DNA from: Albidovulum litorale
Lineage (GTDB): Bacteria; Pseudomonadota; Alphaproteobacteria; Rhodobacterales; Rhodobacteraceae
Assembly (NCBI RefSeq): GCF_025751495.1
Contig: NZ_JAOWKZ010000004.1
Span: 248,001 to 312,000, forward strand
DNA: 64,000 bases
Reading direction: 5' to 3'
A program made the position numbers and the translations under genes. Within the stretch, counting starts at the first letter, position 1; every line of letters starts with the position of its first letter. Under the pieces are notes generated by a model. That model was not told the origin of the DNA. It saw only the letters and a program-made list of their open reading frames with translations, and made no database searches. This document shows, one piece after another, positions 33,609 to 41,697 of this stretch.

Positions 33609-34415
33609 TCAGGCCGCCTTTGCGGCCGCTGCCGCCTTGGTGAAGAGCCGCTCAAAATTCGCCTCGGTGCGGGTCGCAAAATCTTCGTAGCTGAGGCCGA
33701 AAATTTCTGCCCCGACCTTTGCCGTATGCGCAGTGTAGGCCGGTTCGTTGCGTCGCCCGCGATGCGGCGGGGGGGCAAGGTAGGGCGCGTCGGTTTCGAC
33801 AAGGATGCGGTCGACCGGGGCGCTCGCGAAGATGTCGCGCAACTCCTGGCTTTTCGGGAAGGCGGCGATACCGGACATGGACAGGTAAAAGCCAAGGTCG
33901 AGGGCGGCTTTCGCGAGGTCCGGCCCCGAGGAATAGCAGTGCATGACGCAAGCGTAAGCACCGTTCCGGTATTCCTCGCTCAGGATGCGGGCCATATCCT
34001 CATCCGCCGCGCGGGCATGGATGATGAGCGGCAAGCCGGTCTCACGCGCCGCCGCGATATGGATGCGGAGCGACTGCTGCTGCACCTCGGCGCTGTCGGC
34101 TGTGTAGTGGTAGTCGAGCCCGGTTTCGCCGATGCCGACGAATTTCGGGTGTTTGGCGAGGCGGGTGAAGTCGTCGACCGTGGCCATCGGTTCTTCCGCC
34201 GCGCTCATCGGATGGGTGCCTGCCGCATAGAAGACATTGGCATGGGTTTCCGCGATGGCGCGGACCTGCGGTTCATTCTTCAGCCGCGTGCAGATCGTTA
34301 CAATGCGGTGGACGCCTGCCGTATTGGCGCGGGCGATGACATCATGCAGTTCCCCGGCAAAGTCAGGGAAGTCGAGATGGCAATGGCTGTCAGTGATGAG
34401 TGCGGGTCTGGTCAT
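33609..34415 (-). CDS. tatD: TatD-family metal-dependent deoxyribonuclease
   Basis: This 268-residue TIM-barrel hydrolase has D-S-H-C-H-L-D (metal H-x-H, residues 10-12), the Glu of G-E-T-G-L-D-Y-H (about 98-105), H-A-R-A-A-D, H-C-Y-S-S and the Asp of V-E-T-D-A-P-Y-L. Together these are the full TatD set. The family has 3'-5' exonuclease activity linked to DNA repair or quality control. It lies between holB (70 bases upstream) and the MBL gene (1 base downstream), its normal alphaproteobacterial context. Confidence 0.9.
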   Translation of the reverse strand: MTRPALITDSHCHLDFPDFAGELHDVIARANTAGVHRIVTICTRLKNEPQVRAIAETHANVFYAAGTHPMSAAEEPMATVDDFTRLAKHPKFVGIGETGLDYHYTADSAEVQQQSLRIHIAAARETGLPLIIHARAADEDMARILSEEYRNGAYACVMHCYSSGPDLAKAALDLGFYLSMSGIAAFPKSQELRDIFASAPVDRILVETDAPYLAPPPHRGRRNEPAYTAHTAKVGAEIFGLSYEDFATRTEANFERLFTKAAAAAKAA

Positions 34416-34484
34416 GGCCTGCCTTTAGCGCGTTTTTCAGCCGAGGGGAATGCGGCGAGGGCAGGGAATGGGGAAAGCTTTAGC

Positions 34485-35615
34485 CTAGGCGCTGATCGTG
34501 TCGCGGGCGGCCTCATCGATCTTCAGCACCATGTCGAGAATCAACGCGGCGGGGTCGAGATTGACGGCGCGGCCGTGTCGGGCGCGGGCGCCGAGGCTTT
34601 GGCTAAGTTCGGCCCAGCGGCGGCCTGCTGCGGCATGGGGGGCAAGGCGGGACAGAAGCTGCGCTTCGCCCGGCGCGGCCTCTGGTCCGGTGGTTCCGGT
34701 GGCACCCGCGCGGGCGAGGCGGGCGAGGAAGAGGTCCAAGAGGTCGAGGAGGAGCGAGAGTTTCTCCTCCGCCCCGCGTTGCGCGGCGCTTTCGGCAAGT
34801 TTCAGGGCCTGCGGCCGGTCGAGGCGCGGGAGCGTCGAGAACAGCCGGACGATGGCGGCGTAGGTGTCGAGTCCGTCGAGATTGGTCAGCCTGATCGCCT
34901 CGCCGACGGAGCCGCCGGCAAGGGTTGCAAGGGCGGCGCCATTTCCGGCGTCGGCCCCGGCGGCGGTCATGGCTTTGGTGAGGGCGTCGGGGCTGAGCGT
35001 GGTGAGCCGCAGTTCGCGACAGCGCGAGCGGATCGTCGGCAGAAGGCGCGACGGCTGGTGCGAGATCAGGAGGAAGGTGACGCCATGGGGCGGCTCCTCC
35101 AGCATCTTCAGAAGCGCATTGGCGGCGGCGGTGTTCATCTCATCCGCCGGATCGACGATCACCGCGCGGCGGCCGCCATCGGTGGCGGAGAGGTGCAGGA
35201 AGCTTTTCATCCGGCGGACTTCATCGACGGTGATGACGGTCTTGAGCCGCTTCTTGTCGTCGTCCCAGGCCCGGCGCAGGGGAAAGAGCCGGGGCTCCGA
35301 ACCGGCATGGATGCGGCGGGCGACCGGGTGGTCGGGGGCGATCTCAAGCGATGCGGGCGCCGGGGCCGGATCACCGAAAAGGCCGCCGCCGTCGTCTTCG
35401 GGCGTGGCCAGAAGAAAGCGCGCGATGCGCCAGGCGAGCGTTGCCTTGCCGACCCCGAGCGGACCGGTCAGAAGCCAGGCGTGATGAAGCCTGCCCGAGC
35501 CATAGGCATCGAGAAAGGCGGCCTCGGCGGTGTCCTGCCCGATCAGGCGGGCGGTGTCGCGCGGATGCGGCGCGCCTTCGACCCGGTCGGGTTCGGGATG
35601 ACCCTCATCGCTCAT
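34485..35615 (-). CDS. holB: DNA polymerase III delta-prime subunit
   Basis: This 376-residue clamp-loader protein has an AAA+ N-terminal domain with G-P-L-G-V-G-K-A-T-L-A-W-R (about 51-63), Asp-rich Walker B V-I-V-D-P-A-D (about 150), and A-A-N-A-L-L-K-M-L-E-E-P-P (about 158-170) and S-R-C-R sensor motifs. The helical C-terminal collar is Ala-rich. The four-Cys zinc module of the E. coli protein is not visible; only the S-R-C-R Cys remains in that half. It overlaps the tmk stop by 4 bases, so the two are translationally coupled. Confidence 0.9.
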   Translation of the reverse strand: MSDEGHPEPDRVEGAPHPRDTARLIGQDTAEAAFLDAYGSGRLHHAWLLTGPLGVGKATLAWRIARFLLATPEDDGGGLFGDPAPAPASLEIAPDHPVARRIHAGSEPRLFPLRRAWDDDKKRLKTVITVDEVRRMKSFLHLSATDGGRRAVIVDPADEMNTAAANALLKMLEEPPHGVTFLLISHQPSRLLPTIRSRCRELRLTTLSPDALTKAMTAAGADAGNGAALATLAGGSVGEAIRLTNLDGLDTYAAIVRLFSTLPRLDRPQALKLAESAAQRGAEEKLSLLLDLLDLFLARLARAGATGTTGPEAAPGEAQLLSRLAPHAAAGRRWAELSQSLGARARHGRAVNLDPAALILDMVLKIDEAARDTISA

Positions 35616-36223
35616 GCCAGCGCCCCTTCGGCGATGGCGGCGACCTCCTCGGCGACGGTTTCCGGCAAGCGGTTGCCGTCGATGACCCGGAATCGGGCCG
35701 GGAATTCGGCGGCCAGCGCGAGGAAACCGTCACGCATGCGCGCCTGCAAGCCCGCGCCGAAATCCTCGAACCGTTCTTCAGTGCCGTTGCGCCCCTTTGC
35801 ACGGGCAAGGCCGACCTCCGGGTCCATGTCGATCAGGAAGGTTAGGTCGGGTTCACGGCCGATCATCATCTGGTGCAGGCGGTCCACCGTGCCGCGCAGA
35901 TCGCCCCGCGAAAGGCCCTGATACATCCGGGTTGAATCGGCGAAGCGGTCAGAGATGACGACCTTGCCCGCCTTCAACGCGGGTTCGATCACCCGTTCGA
36001 GATGATCGCGGCGGGCGGCGGTGAAAAGGAGGATTTCCGTCTCGGCCGACCAGCGGTCGGGGTCGCCTTCCAGGACCAGCCGCCGGATTTCCTCGGCGCC
36101 CGGAGAGCCGCCCGGTTCGCGGGTCAGGACGACATCGCGGCCCGCAGCCCGCAGGCGATCGGCCAGCATCCGCGCCTGGGTCGATTTGCCGGACCCGTCG
36201 ATCCCCTCAAACGTGATGAACAT
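35612..36223 (-). CDS. tmk: thymidylate kinase
   Basis: This 203-residue kinase phosphorylates dTMP to dTDP. The P-loop F-E-G-I-D-G-S-G-K-S-T-Q is at residues 4-15, the D-R-F/S motif is I-S-D-R-F-A-D-S-T (about 92-100), and the lid contains G-R-N-G-T-E-E-R-F-E. Length is typical. It lies 8 bases after dacC and overlaps holB, a common alphaproteobacterial order. Confidence 0.94.
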   Translation of the reverse strand: MFITFEGIDGSGKSTQARMLADRLRAAGRDVVLTREPGGSPGAEEIRRLVLEGDPDRWSAETEILLFTAARRDHLERVIEPALKAGKVVISDRFADSTRMYQGLSRGDLRGTVDRLHQMMIGREPDLTFLIDMDPEVGLARAKGRNGTEERFEDFGAGLQARMRDGFLALAAEFPARFRVIDGNRLPETVAEEVAAIAEGALA

Positions 36224-36231
36224 GCCGCCGG

Positions 36232-37401
36232 TCAGCTTTGAAACTCGGCGACTTCGGCCACAACCAGTTTGGCCAAGATGCCGAAGGCGGTGCGCAACCG
36301 GCTGGTGAAGCCGCCTTTTGGCACGGCCTGTTCCGCCACAAGCGGAATGGTCACCATCGGAATACCCGGGATGTCGATCTGCATCTCGGCCAGTTTCTGA
36401 CCGTCTTCGATCGGCGCCTCGATCGGGCTGGAATAGACCACATTGGCCTTCAGCGTTTCCTGCGCGAGCGAGGGCAGAAGCAATTCGACGTCATCGCCGA
36501 CGACAAGGCCGACTTTTGTCGCCTCGCCCAGCCAGACATCGGCCTCGGCGATGCGGGTGCCCTTCTGGGCGACCGTCTTCTGGACGAATTCGCGAAAGGC
36601 CCAGTTGGTGATCGCCTCGGCCTCCTGCGCGCGCTCGGCCTCACTGGCCATCCCGGTAAGGACGAAGACGATGCGCCGACCGTTCTGATGCACCGCCGAG
36701 CCGACGAGACCATAACCGGCTTCGGACGTATGGCCGGTCTTCAGCCCATCAGCGGTCCAGTCTCCGTTGCCACCGGTCCGCAACATAGGGTTGCGGTTGC
36801 GGGAGTTGGCGGGCACCCGATCCTTGTAGTTGTACTCCGTCATCGCGAAATACGGGTAGAACTCGGGAAACTCGGTGATCAGACGCGTGGCTATGAAGCC
36901 GAGGTCGCGCGGGCTCATCCGCTGGTTTGGGTCGGGCCAGCCAGACGAATTCGCAAAGGTCGACTGGGTCATACCAAGGTCCCTGGCGCGCTGTGTCATA
37001 AGCTTTGCGAAGTTTTCCTCGGAACCGGCGAGGCCTTCGGCGACCACGACGCAGGCATCGTTGCCCGAGTTGATGATGATGCCGTGGATCAGCTCTTCGA
37101 CAGTGGGACGGTCATCCGGCTTCACGAACATTTTCGACCCGCCCATCTGCCAGGCCTTGGTCGAGACGGAGAAGGTCGTGTCCATGCTGGCCCGCCCGTC
37201 CTTGACCGCCTCAAAGAGCATGTTCAGCGTCATCAGCTTGGACATCGAGGCGGGCGGCAGGGGGGCATCCGCGTTCTTTTCAAGAAGAACGGTGCCGGTT
37301 GTCATGTCGTAAACCCAGGCCGCCTGCGCGCGGGTGTCGAAAGCCTGGGCCGGAATGGCGATAACGAGCCCGAGGAGGAGCGCGGCGAGGTGGCGGAACA
37401 T
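36232..37401 (-). CDS. dacC: D-alanyl-D-alanine carboxypeptidase (PBP5/6 type)
   Basis: This 389-residue penicillin-binding protein trims peptidoglycan pentapeptides. It has a signal peptide (residues 1-20, cleaved after A-Q-A), the three active-site motifs S-M-S-K (52-55), S-G-N (112-114) and K-T-G (about 216), then a C-terminal beta domain ending in an amphipathic helix that anchors it to the outer face of the inner membrane. The frame continues upstream to 37527, but ATG 37401, with GAGG eight bases before it, gives the proper signal peptide. It is followed by tmk. The paralogue letter is uncertain. Confidence 0.88.
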   Translation of the reverse strand: MFRHLAALLLGLVIAIPAQAFDTRAQAAWVYDMTTGTVLLEKNADAPLPPASMSKLMTLNMLFEAVKDGRASMDTTFSVSTKAWQMGGSKMFVKPDDRPTVEELIHGIIINSGNDACVVVAEGLAGSEENFAKLMTQRARDLGMTQSTFANSSGWPDPNQRMSPRDLGFIATRLITEFPEFYPYFAMTEYNYKDRVPANSRNRNPMLRTGGNGDWTADGLKTGHTSEAGYGLVGSAVHQNGRRIVFVLTGMASEAERAQEAEAITNWAFREFVQKTVAQKGTRIAEADVWLGEATKVGLVVGDDVELLLPSLAQETLKANVVYSSPIEAPIEDGQKLAEMQIDIPGIPMVTIPLVAEQAVPKGGFTSRLRTAFGILAKLVVAEVAEFQS

Positions 37402-37421
37402 CTGAGACCTCAGTCCTTTGC

Positions 37422-38468
37422 TTATTGCGTCACGGGATAGGCGTCGGCAAAGCCGGCTTCTTTGACCCGGGCGAGCAGCGCGTCGCGTTCGGCCACCGAG
37501 GCAGCGGGGCCGATCAGGACGCGCCAATAGGGTTTTTCGTTGCCCTGTTCACGGATGATCGTGGCCGTCAGGCCGGCCGCCTTTGCCTTTTCTGCTGCCT
37601 TGTTGGCATTGGCTTCGGCGGTGAAGGTGGCGATCTGGATGTAGGAACGTTTCAGCGTGGCCGCCGGTGCGGTGGCGCTCAGCGGTTCGCCAACCTCGGC
37701 CCGGTCGATGGCGGCGGCTGCACCCGCGATCGGGTCGAGCGGGGCCTGTTCGATCTGACCTGACGTGATGCCGCCGGTCACCGGCGCGTCTAGTGCCGGA
37801 TCGGCCTGCGGTTTCTTGCGCAGGAACCCGAAGAGACCGCCGGACTTCTTCTTTGGGGCGGGCTCGGCCGCAGGGGCTTCGGCGGCGGGTTCGACGGGGG
37901 TTTCCGCAGCGATCTCGGCGGCCGGAGCAGCTGCAGCCGGGGCGGCGGCAGGCGCAGTTTCCGGGGCGGGTTCGACAGCGGCGGCCTGGGCCTCGGCCTC
38001 CGGTTCGTCGACCTGTTCGGCGTCGGACGGGGGTGGCAGTTCCACCTCTTTGCGTCGCAGGGCCACGATGCTGAGTTCGGCGGGCTGGCCTGCCAGCATG
38101 CCAAGTTCCTCTGCTGCATCCGATGAGACCTGAACGCTCGGTCCCGGATTGTCACGTTCGCGCCGGAACAGGGCGCCGGTGACTGACTTGCCGTTGGTCG
38201 CGTTGCGGATGATGACGCGTTCGGGGTCGGTCACATCGGCGTGGGCGACCCAAATCCCGCCAAGCGAGGGGCGCCCATCCCAGAGACCCTTTGCGGTCAG
38301 TTGAAACACATCGGGGGCTTCAACCTCGGCACCGACGGCGGCTTTAGCAGCAGCCGGTTGCCCGGTTTCTGGTCCGGAGGACTGCGATGACGTCCCGGTC
38401 TGCTGACACCCGCCAAGAGCAAGCGAAAGCAACGCCGCCCCGAGCCACGCCAATCCCTGCCTATTCAT
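37422..38468 (-). CDS. SPOR-domain lipoprotein (RlpA-like)
   Basis: This 348-residue protein has a lipoprotein signal (lipobox L-G-G-C21), an RlpA-like beta-barrel region at about 55-140, a long Ala/Glu/Pro-rich linker (about 145-215) with a basic patch K-K-K-S-G-G-L-F-G-F-L-R-K-K, and a C-terminal SPOR domain (about 268-348, S-Y-I-Q-I-A-T-F and W-R-V-L-I-G-P). SPOR domains bind denuded glycan strands at the division septum. It is the first gene of the string with dacC (20 bases on), consistent with a cell-wall role. The catalytic Asp/His of lytic RlpA are not obvious. Confidence 0.83.
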   Translation of the reverse strand: MNRQGLAWLGAALLSLALGGCQQTGTSSQSSGPETGQPAAAKAAVGAEVEAPDVFQLTAKGLWDGRPSLGGIWVAHADVTDPERVIIRNATNGKSVTGALFRRERDNPGPSVQVSSDAAEELGMLAGQPAELSIVALRRKEVELPPPSDAEQVDEPEAEAQAAAVEPAPETAPAAAPAAAAPAAEIAAETPVEPAAEAPAAEPAPKKKSGGLFGFLRKKPQADPALDAPVTGGITSGQIEQAPLDPIAGAAAAIDRAEVGEPLSATAPAATLKRSYIQIATFTAEANANKAAEKAKAAGLTATIIREQGNEKPYWRVLIGPAASVAERDALLARVKEAGFADAYPVTQ

Positions 38469-38710
38469 GCTCGCCCCCGATTTTGCACGAGCTCTGCGTC
38501 GTGCTTGTCTGCCTAATATTTTTGTACGGCAACCGACCCCCTGACTCGGATCAAATCGGTCGTATTACCCCAAGAACATGCGGTGTTCCGCGCCTGATTG
38601 TTTATTGTAGCGGTTCGGCACCTTCAAGAAAAGGCTGCGCCAGACCTTGTTGCGGAAATCAGCCATGTAGTCTTTCAGAATCGCGAGCGGCAGGATAAGG
38701 CCGGTTTGCC

Positions 38711-38800
38711 GGAAGCGTGGCCGAGTGGTTGAAGGCACTGGTCTTGAAAACCAGCGACGGGGAAACTCGTTCGTGGGTTCGAATCCCACCGCTTCCGCCA
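38711..38800 (+). tRNA. tRNA-Ser (anticodon UGA)
   Basis: This 90-base gene folds as a class II tRNA. The acceptor arms GGAAGCG and CGCTTCC pair, followed by an encoded CCA at 38798-38800. The anticodon stem is CTGGT/ACCAG around loop CTTGAAA, anticodon TGA at 38745-38747. The variable arm is long and the T arm is G-T-G-G-G-T-T-C-G-A-A-T-C-C-C-A-C. It reads UCA (and UCG by wobble). Confidence 0.97.
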
Positions 38801-38943
38801 TTCCTTGGGAATAGGTTGTTTTTCTGACGGTCGGGCGGGCTTCGTGATCCTAACCGCCACCGCTGACAGCTGTCCGGTGAACATCGGTATGACCGGCCAG
38901 CGATCTCAGATGACCGGGCGCATATCATTCTTATTCCAAGGAA
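38801..38943. repeat. inverted repeat flanking the spacer after tRNA-Ser
   Basis: TTCCTTGGGAATA (38801-38813), directly after the tRNA CCA end, is matched by TATTCCAAGGAA (38932-38943), its reverse complement save for one extra G. The arms are 118 bases apart and end at the stop of the sensor kinase gene. No integrase or gene lies between. The meaning is unknown. Confidence 0.4.
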
Positions 38944-40299
38944 TTATTCGGTCTCGGATGCGCCAAGCCCGCGGCGGGCGGGGACTGAGAATGTGACCCG
39001 CAGCCCGCCCAGGTCTTCGGACTGCGACAGCGCGATGCGGCCGCCATAGGCGTGCATCAGATCGGCGGCGATGGCGAGGCCGAGCCCGGTGCCCGGCATC
39101 GAAGTATCGAGGCGTCCGCCCGACCGCAGCGCCTCGCGCCGGCTTTCCTCGGGAATACCGGGGCCGTCATCCTCGATCGCGAACCATATGTCGTCGGGGG
39201 ACTCGCCGCCGATGACACGGACGGCCTTCCGGGCCCATTTGAACGCATTTTCAAGCGTATTGCCGAGGATCTCTTCCAGGTCCTGCGCATCCATCGGGAT
39301 ATGGATGCGGTCTGACAGGTCCACTTTCAGGGATTTGTCTTTGGCGTTGGGCATCGAACGGAAGAGGCGCGCAAGACGGTCCACCGATTTGGAGAGTCGT
39401 GTTTGCGTCTTCGTCGTCGCGCCGGTGTTCTCGGCGCGGATGCGGGCAAGCGAGCGCTGCAATTGCGCGTCAACGCGGTCGAGAGCCTCATGTGCTCGGT
39501 CCAGTTCGATCCCCTGACTGGTCAGCGCGTCGAGTTCATTGCGCAGGATGGCCGTGGGTGTTCTGAGCGCATGCGCAAGGTCCGCCGCCTGCCTGCGGCC
39601 GCGTTCGACGATCTCGCGGTTGCGGTGCAGGAGCGTGTTGATATCGGTGACTAGGGGCGCCACTTCGTCAGGGTAATCGGCCGGGTCAAGCGTATCGTTG
39701 CTGTCCCAGCGGTGCGCGACATCCTTGCGCAGCTTGTTCAGCGGCCGGATGACGGCCGACATCTGCAGCATTGCGCCAGCAACGCCCAGCGCGCCGATGA
39801 ACGCGAATGTGGTCAAGAGGCTTTGCCGGATCTGACTACGCTCGGCATCCAGAGAGTCGAGGGACTCGGCTACGGCAACAGTCCAGGCTGTGCCGTCGTC
39901 CAGCTGCACCATGCTGGCGATACCGCGCAGATGACCTTCGGGGCCGGGACCGTTCCAGTAGTCCGGATCGATCGTGTCCACTTGAGGATGATCTAGGAGG
40001 GTATCGAAGAGCGACCGCGACGCGATTGCTTCGCCGTCCGAGGCGATGACCTGCCAGTAGCGTCCAGAATAGGTCCGCTGATAGGCGGGGTCTGTCAGCA
40101 ATCCTTCCATCGCATCGGCATCGCCGCCGCTGTTACCGAGCGCGGCGACGACCTGAAGGTAGCGATCGCGAAGCGCGGTATCGAACCGGTGAAGGCTCAG
40201 CGCGTCGAAATAATAGAACAGAGCGACGCCGCCGATGGCAATGATCAGGCCGGCCCAAAGCAATCCGCCGACGATTGCACGCTGCCGAAGCGAACGCAT
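38944..40299 (-). CDS. sensor histidine kinase (PhoQ-like, HisKA)
   Basis: This 451-residue inner-membrane kinase has helix 1 at about residues 8-31, a periplasmic sensor of about 135 residues, and helix 2 at about 165-187. A HAMP-like linker follows, then a HisKA helix with the phospho-acceptor His in A-D-L-A-H-A-L-R-T-P (about 242), and an HATPase domain (N-box N-T-L-E-N-A-F-K-W-A, G-boxes D-D-G-P-G-I-P and G-T-G-L-G-L-A-I-A). The ATG at 40299 overlaps the stop of the response-regulator gene. The layout resembles PhoQ-type envelope sensors. A PepSY-type secreted protein heads the operon and could modulate it. Confidence 0.88.
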   Translation of the reverse strand: MRSLRQRAIVGGLLWAGLIIAIGGVALFYYFDALSLHRFDTALRDRYLQVVAALGNSGGDADAMEGLLTDPAYQRTYSGRYWQVIASDGEAIASRSLFDTLLDHPQVDTIDPDYWNGPGPEGHLRGIASMVQLDDGTAWTVAVAESLDSLDAERSQIRQSLLTTFAFIGALGVAGAMLQMSAVIRPLNKLRKDVAHRWDSNDTLDPADYPDEVAPLVTDINTLLHRNREIVERGRRQAADLAHALRTPTAILRNELDALTSQGIELDRAHEALDRVDAQLQRSLARIRAENTGATTKTQTRLSKSVDRLARLFRSMPNAKDKSLKVDLSDRIHIPMDAQDLEEILGNTLENAFKWARKAVRVIGGESPDDIWFAIEDDGPGIPEESRREALRSGGRLDTSMPGTGLGLAIAADLMHAYGGRIALSQSEDLGGLRVTFSVPARRGLGASETE

Positions 40300-40958
40300 C
40301 AATCGGAATCGATCATGTAACCGCGGCCGCGGACCGTCTGGATGAAGTCGCTGCCGAGCTTCTTCCTAAGCCGCGTGATAAACACGGCGATCGTATTGGA
40401 ATCCCGGTCGCCGTCATATTCGTAGATATGGTCGGACAGCTCTGTCCGGGACACGAGACGACCGGCATTATGAAACAGATAGGAAAGCACGGCGTTTTCC
40501 TGAGCGGTCAGCTCGACTGGGAAACTGCCCTTGGTGACGCGGCCGTTGCGGGTGTCGAACTCGACATCGTCCTTACGGAACACCGGGTTGGCAATGCCGG
40601 TCTTGCGGCGCAGAAGTGCGCGGACGCGTGCCGAAAGCTCCGCCATGTGAAAAGGTTTCGACAGATAATCGTCGGCCCCTGCGTCAAGCCCGTCGACCCG
40701 GTCGGTCCATCCGTCCCGGGCGGTCAGGATCAGGACCGGTGTGTCGACCTTATAGGCGCGCCATTCCTTTAAAACCGACAGGCCGTCCTTCTTCGGAAGG
40801 CCGATATCAAGTATGATGACGTCGTAGGCTTCGTTAGAGCCGCGGAAAACCGCCTCCTCGCCATCATGTACGACGTCGACAACCTGTCCCTCGGCGCTGA
40901 GCGCCCGCTTGATCTGGTCGCACAGAACGGTTTCGTCTTCGGCAATTAGTATTCGCAT
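40299..40958 (-). CDS. OmpR/PhoP-type response regulator
   Basis: This 219-residue regulator has an N-terminal receiver (E-D-E at 7-9, phospho-acceptor Asp in V-I-I-L-D-I-G-L-P, about 51, Lys in Y-L-S-K-P-F). The C-terminal winged helix contains L-T-A-Q-E-N-A-V-L-S-Y-L, S-N-T-I-A-V-F-I-T-R-L-R-K-K-L and T-V-R-G-R-G-Y. It is co-transcribed with the kinase (overlap) and the upstream PepSY-type gene (43-base gap). Confidence 0.92.
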   Translation of the reverse strand: MRILIAEDETVLCDQIKRALSAEGQVVDVVHDGEEAVFRGSNEAYDVIILDIGLPKKDGLSVLKEWRAYKVDTPVLILTARDGWTDRVDGLDAGADDYLSKPFHMAELSARVRALLRRKTGIANPVFRKDDVEFDTRNGRVTKGSFPVELTAQENAVLSYLFHNAGRLVSRTELSDHIYEYDGDRDSNTIAVFITRLRKKLGSDFIQTVRGRGYMIDSD

Positions 40959-41001
40959 GGTCGATCCTGGCGTGATCCGTGGCTAGTGGTGCCGTGATAC
41001 A

Positions 41002-41523
41002 CTACTTTTTACTGCCGCCGCTACCACCGCCGTTGCCGCCACCGTTGCCGCCACCGTTTCCACCGCCGTTGCCGCCACTATTGCCGCTGCCGCCACTGTT
41101 GCCGCCGCTGGAATTGCCCTTGCCGGGATTGGCCGTGCCAGAATTGCCGACGCCCTTCTTCGATTTGCCGCCCGGGTTGGCACGTGCGGCCTGACGCACC
41201 GCCCTGGCGCTTTCCGAAGCACCGGGTAAAGGTTTGCCGGTCGCGGCATCGACGACGACGCTGGCCAGTTTGCCGTTCGGCTGCATCACCAGAACATGAT
41301 AGTAGATGCCATCCGCTTCAAAGGCGCGGACATCCACCGCTTCACCTGAAACGCTGCTTTGCACTGAACGTAGTATGTTCGCCAGACTTTGGCTTTGCCC
41401 GGCCTTCACGCTGTCGCGCAACTCTGCCTGGCTGAGTTCACGCATACCGGCCGCCTGCACCGTCAGGGGTGCAAGCATCAGGGCAAGAATGCCAACCGTG
41501 AGAATGCGCTTTATCATATGCAT
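41002..41523 (-). CDS. PepSY-like secreted protein with Gly/Asn/Ser-rich tail
   Basis: This 173-residue exported protein has a signal peptide at residues 1-24 (cleaved after V-Q-A-A) and a small PepSY-like unit at about 30-100 (A-D-G-I-Y-Y-H-V-L-V-M-Q-P-N-G-K-L-A-S-V-V-V-D-A, with A-T-G-K). A tail of about 60 residues follows, built of G-G-N/G-N-S repeats ending in Lys. PepSY proteins next to PhoPQ-like systems often tune the sensor. It is the first gene of the operon with the regulator and kinase. An alternative start is Met 3 (41517). A perfect inverted repeat touches the start codon, suggesting tight control. Confidence 0.75.
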   Translation of the reverse strand: MHMIKRILTVGILALMLAPLTVQAAGMRELSQAELRDSVKAGQSQSLANILRSVQSSVSGEAVDVRAFEADGIYYHVLVMQPNGKLASVVVDAATGKPLPGASESARAVRQAARANPGGKSKKGVGNSGTANPGKGNSSGGNSGGSGNSGGNGGGNGGGNGGGNGGGSGGSKK

Positions 41524-41540
41524 TGCGTATCAAATACGCA
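41524..41540. promoter_or_regulatory. inverted repeat at the start of the PepSY-like gene
   Basis: TGCGTATCAAATACGCA is a perfect 7-bp inverted repeat with a 3-base spacer, ending at the base before the ATG (41523). It covers the ribosome-binding region. It could be a DNA operator or an mRNA hairpin that hides the start. Confidence 0.5.
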
Positions 41541-41697
41541 GTGAATGGGGCATGAATAGGGTGTTGTCGCCCGGTTCAATGCGAATGTGGTCTCTAATTG
41601 GTTAACGATTGACCGATTCGCCGGTCGTTGTCGCCGAATAACGGCGGGCGGTGTCTAAAAGGCGAGATCGGGAGATGCAACGATACGAGGACGAATC

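Noticed and set aside
33423-35921. 832-codon open frame on the plus strand
   Set aside because: It is antisense to tatD, holB and tmk, all with clear motifs. The long frame is a product of high GC codon bias, and its translation is Arg/Gly/Ala-rich with no domain.
38565-38801. Small minus-strand frame ending M-A-D-F-R-N-K-V-W-R-S-L-F-L-K-V near 38565-38666
   Set aside because: A 33-residue protein is conceivable, but there is no clear ribosome site and its frame runs through the antisense of tRNA-Ser.
41030-41110. Short tandem GGN-type repeats, considered as a CRISPR or satellite array
   Set aside because: They are in-frame codon repeats encoding the Gly/Asn tail of the PepSY-like protein; there are no spacers.
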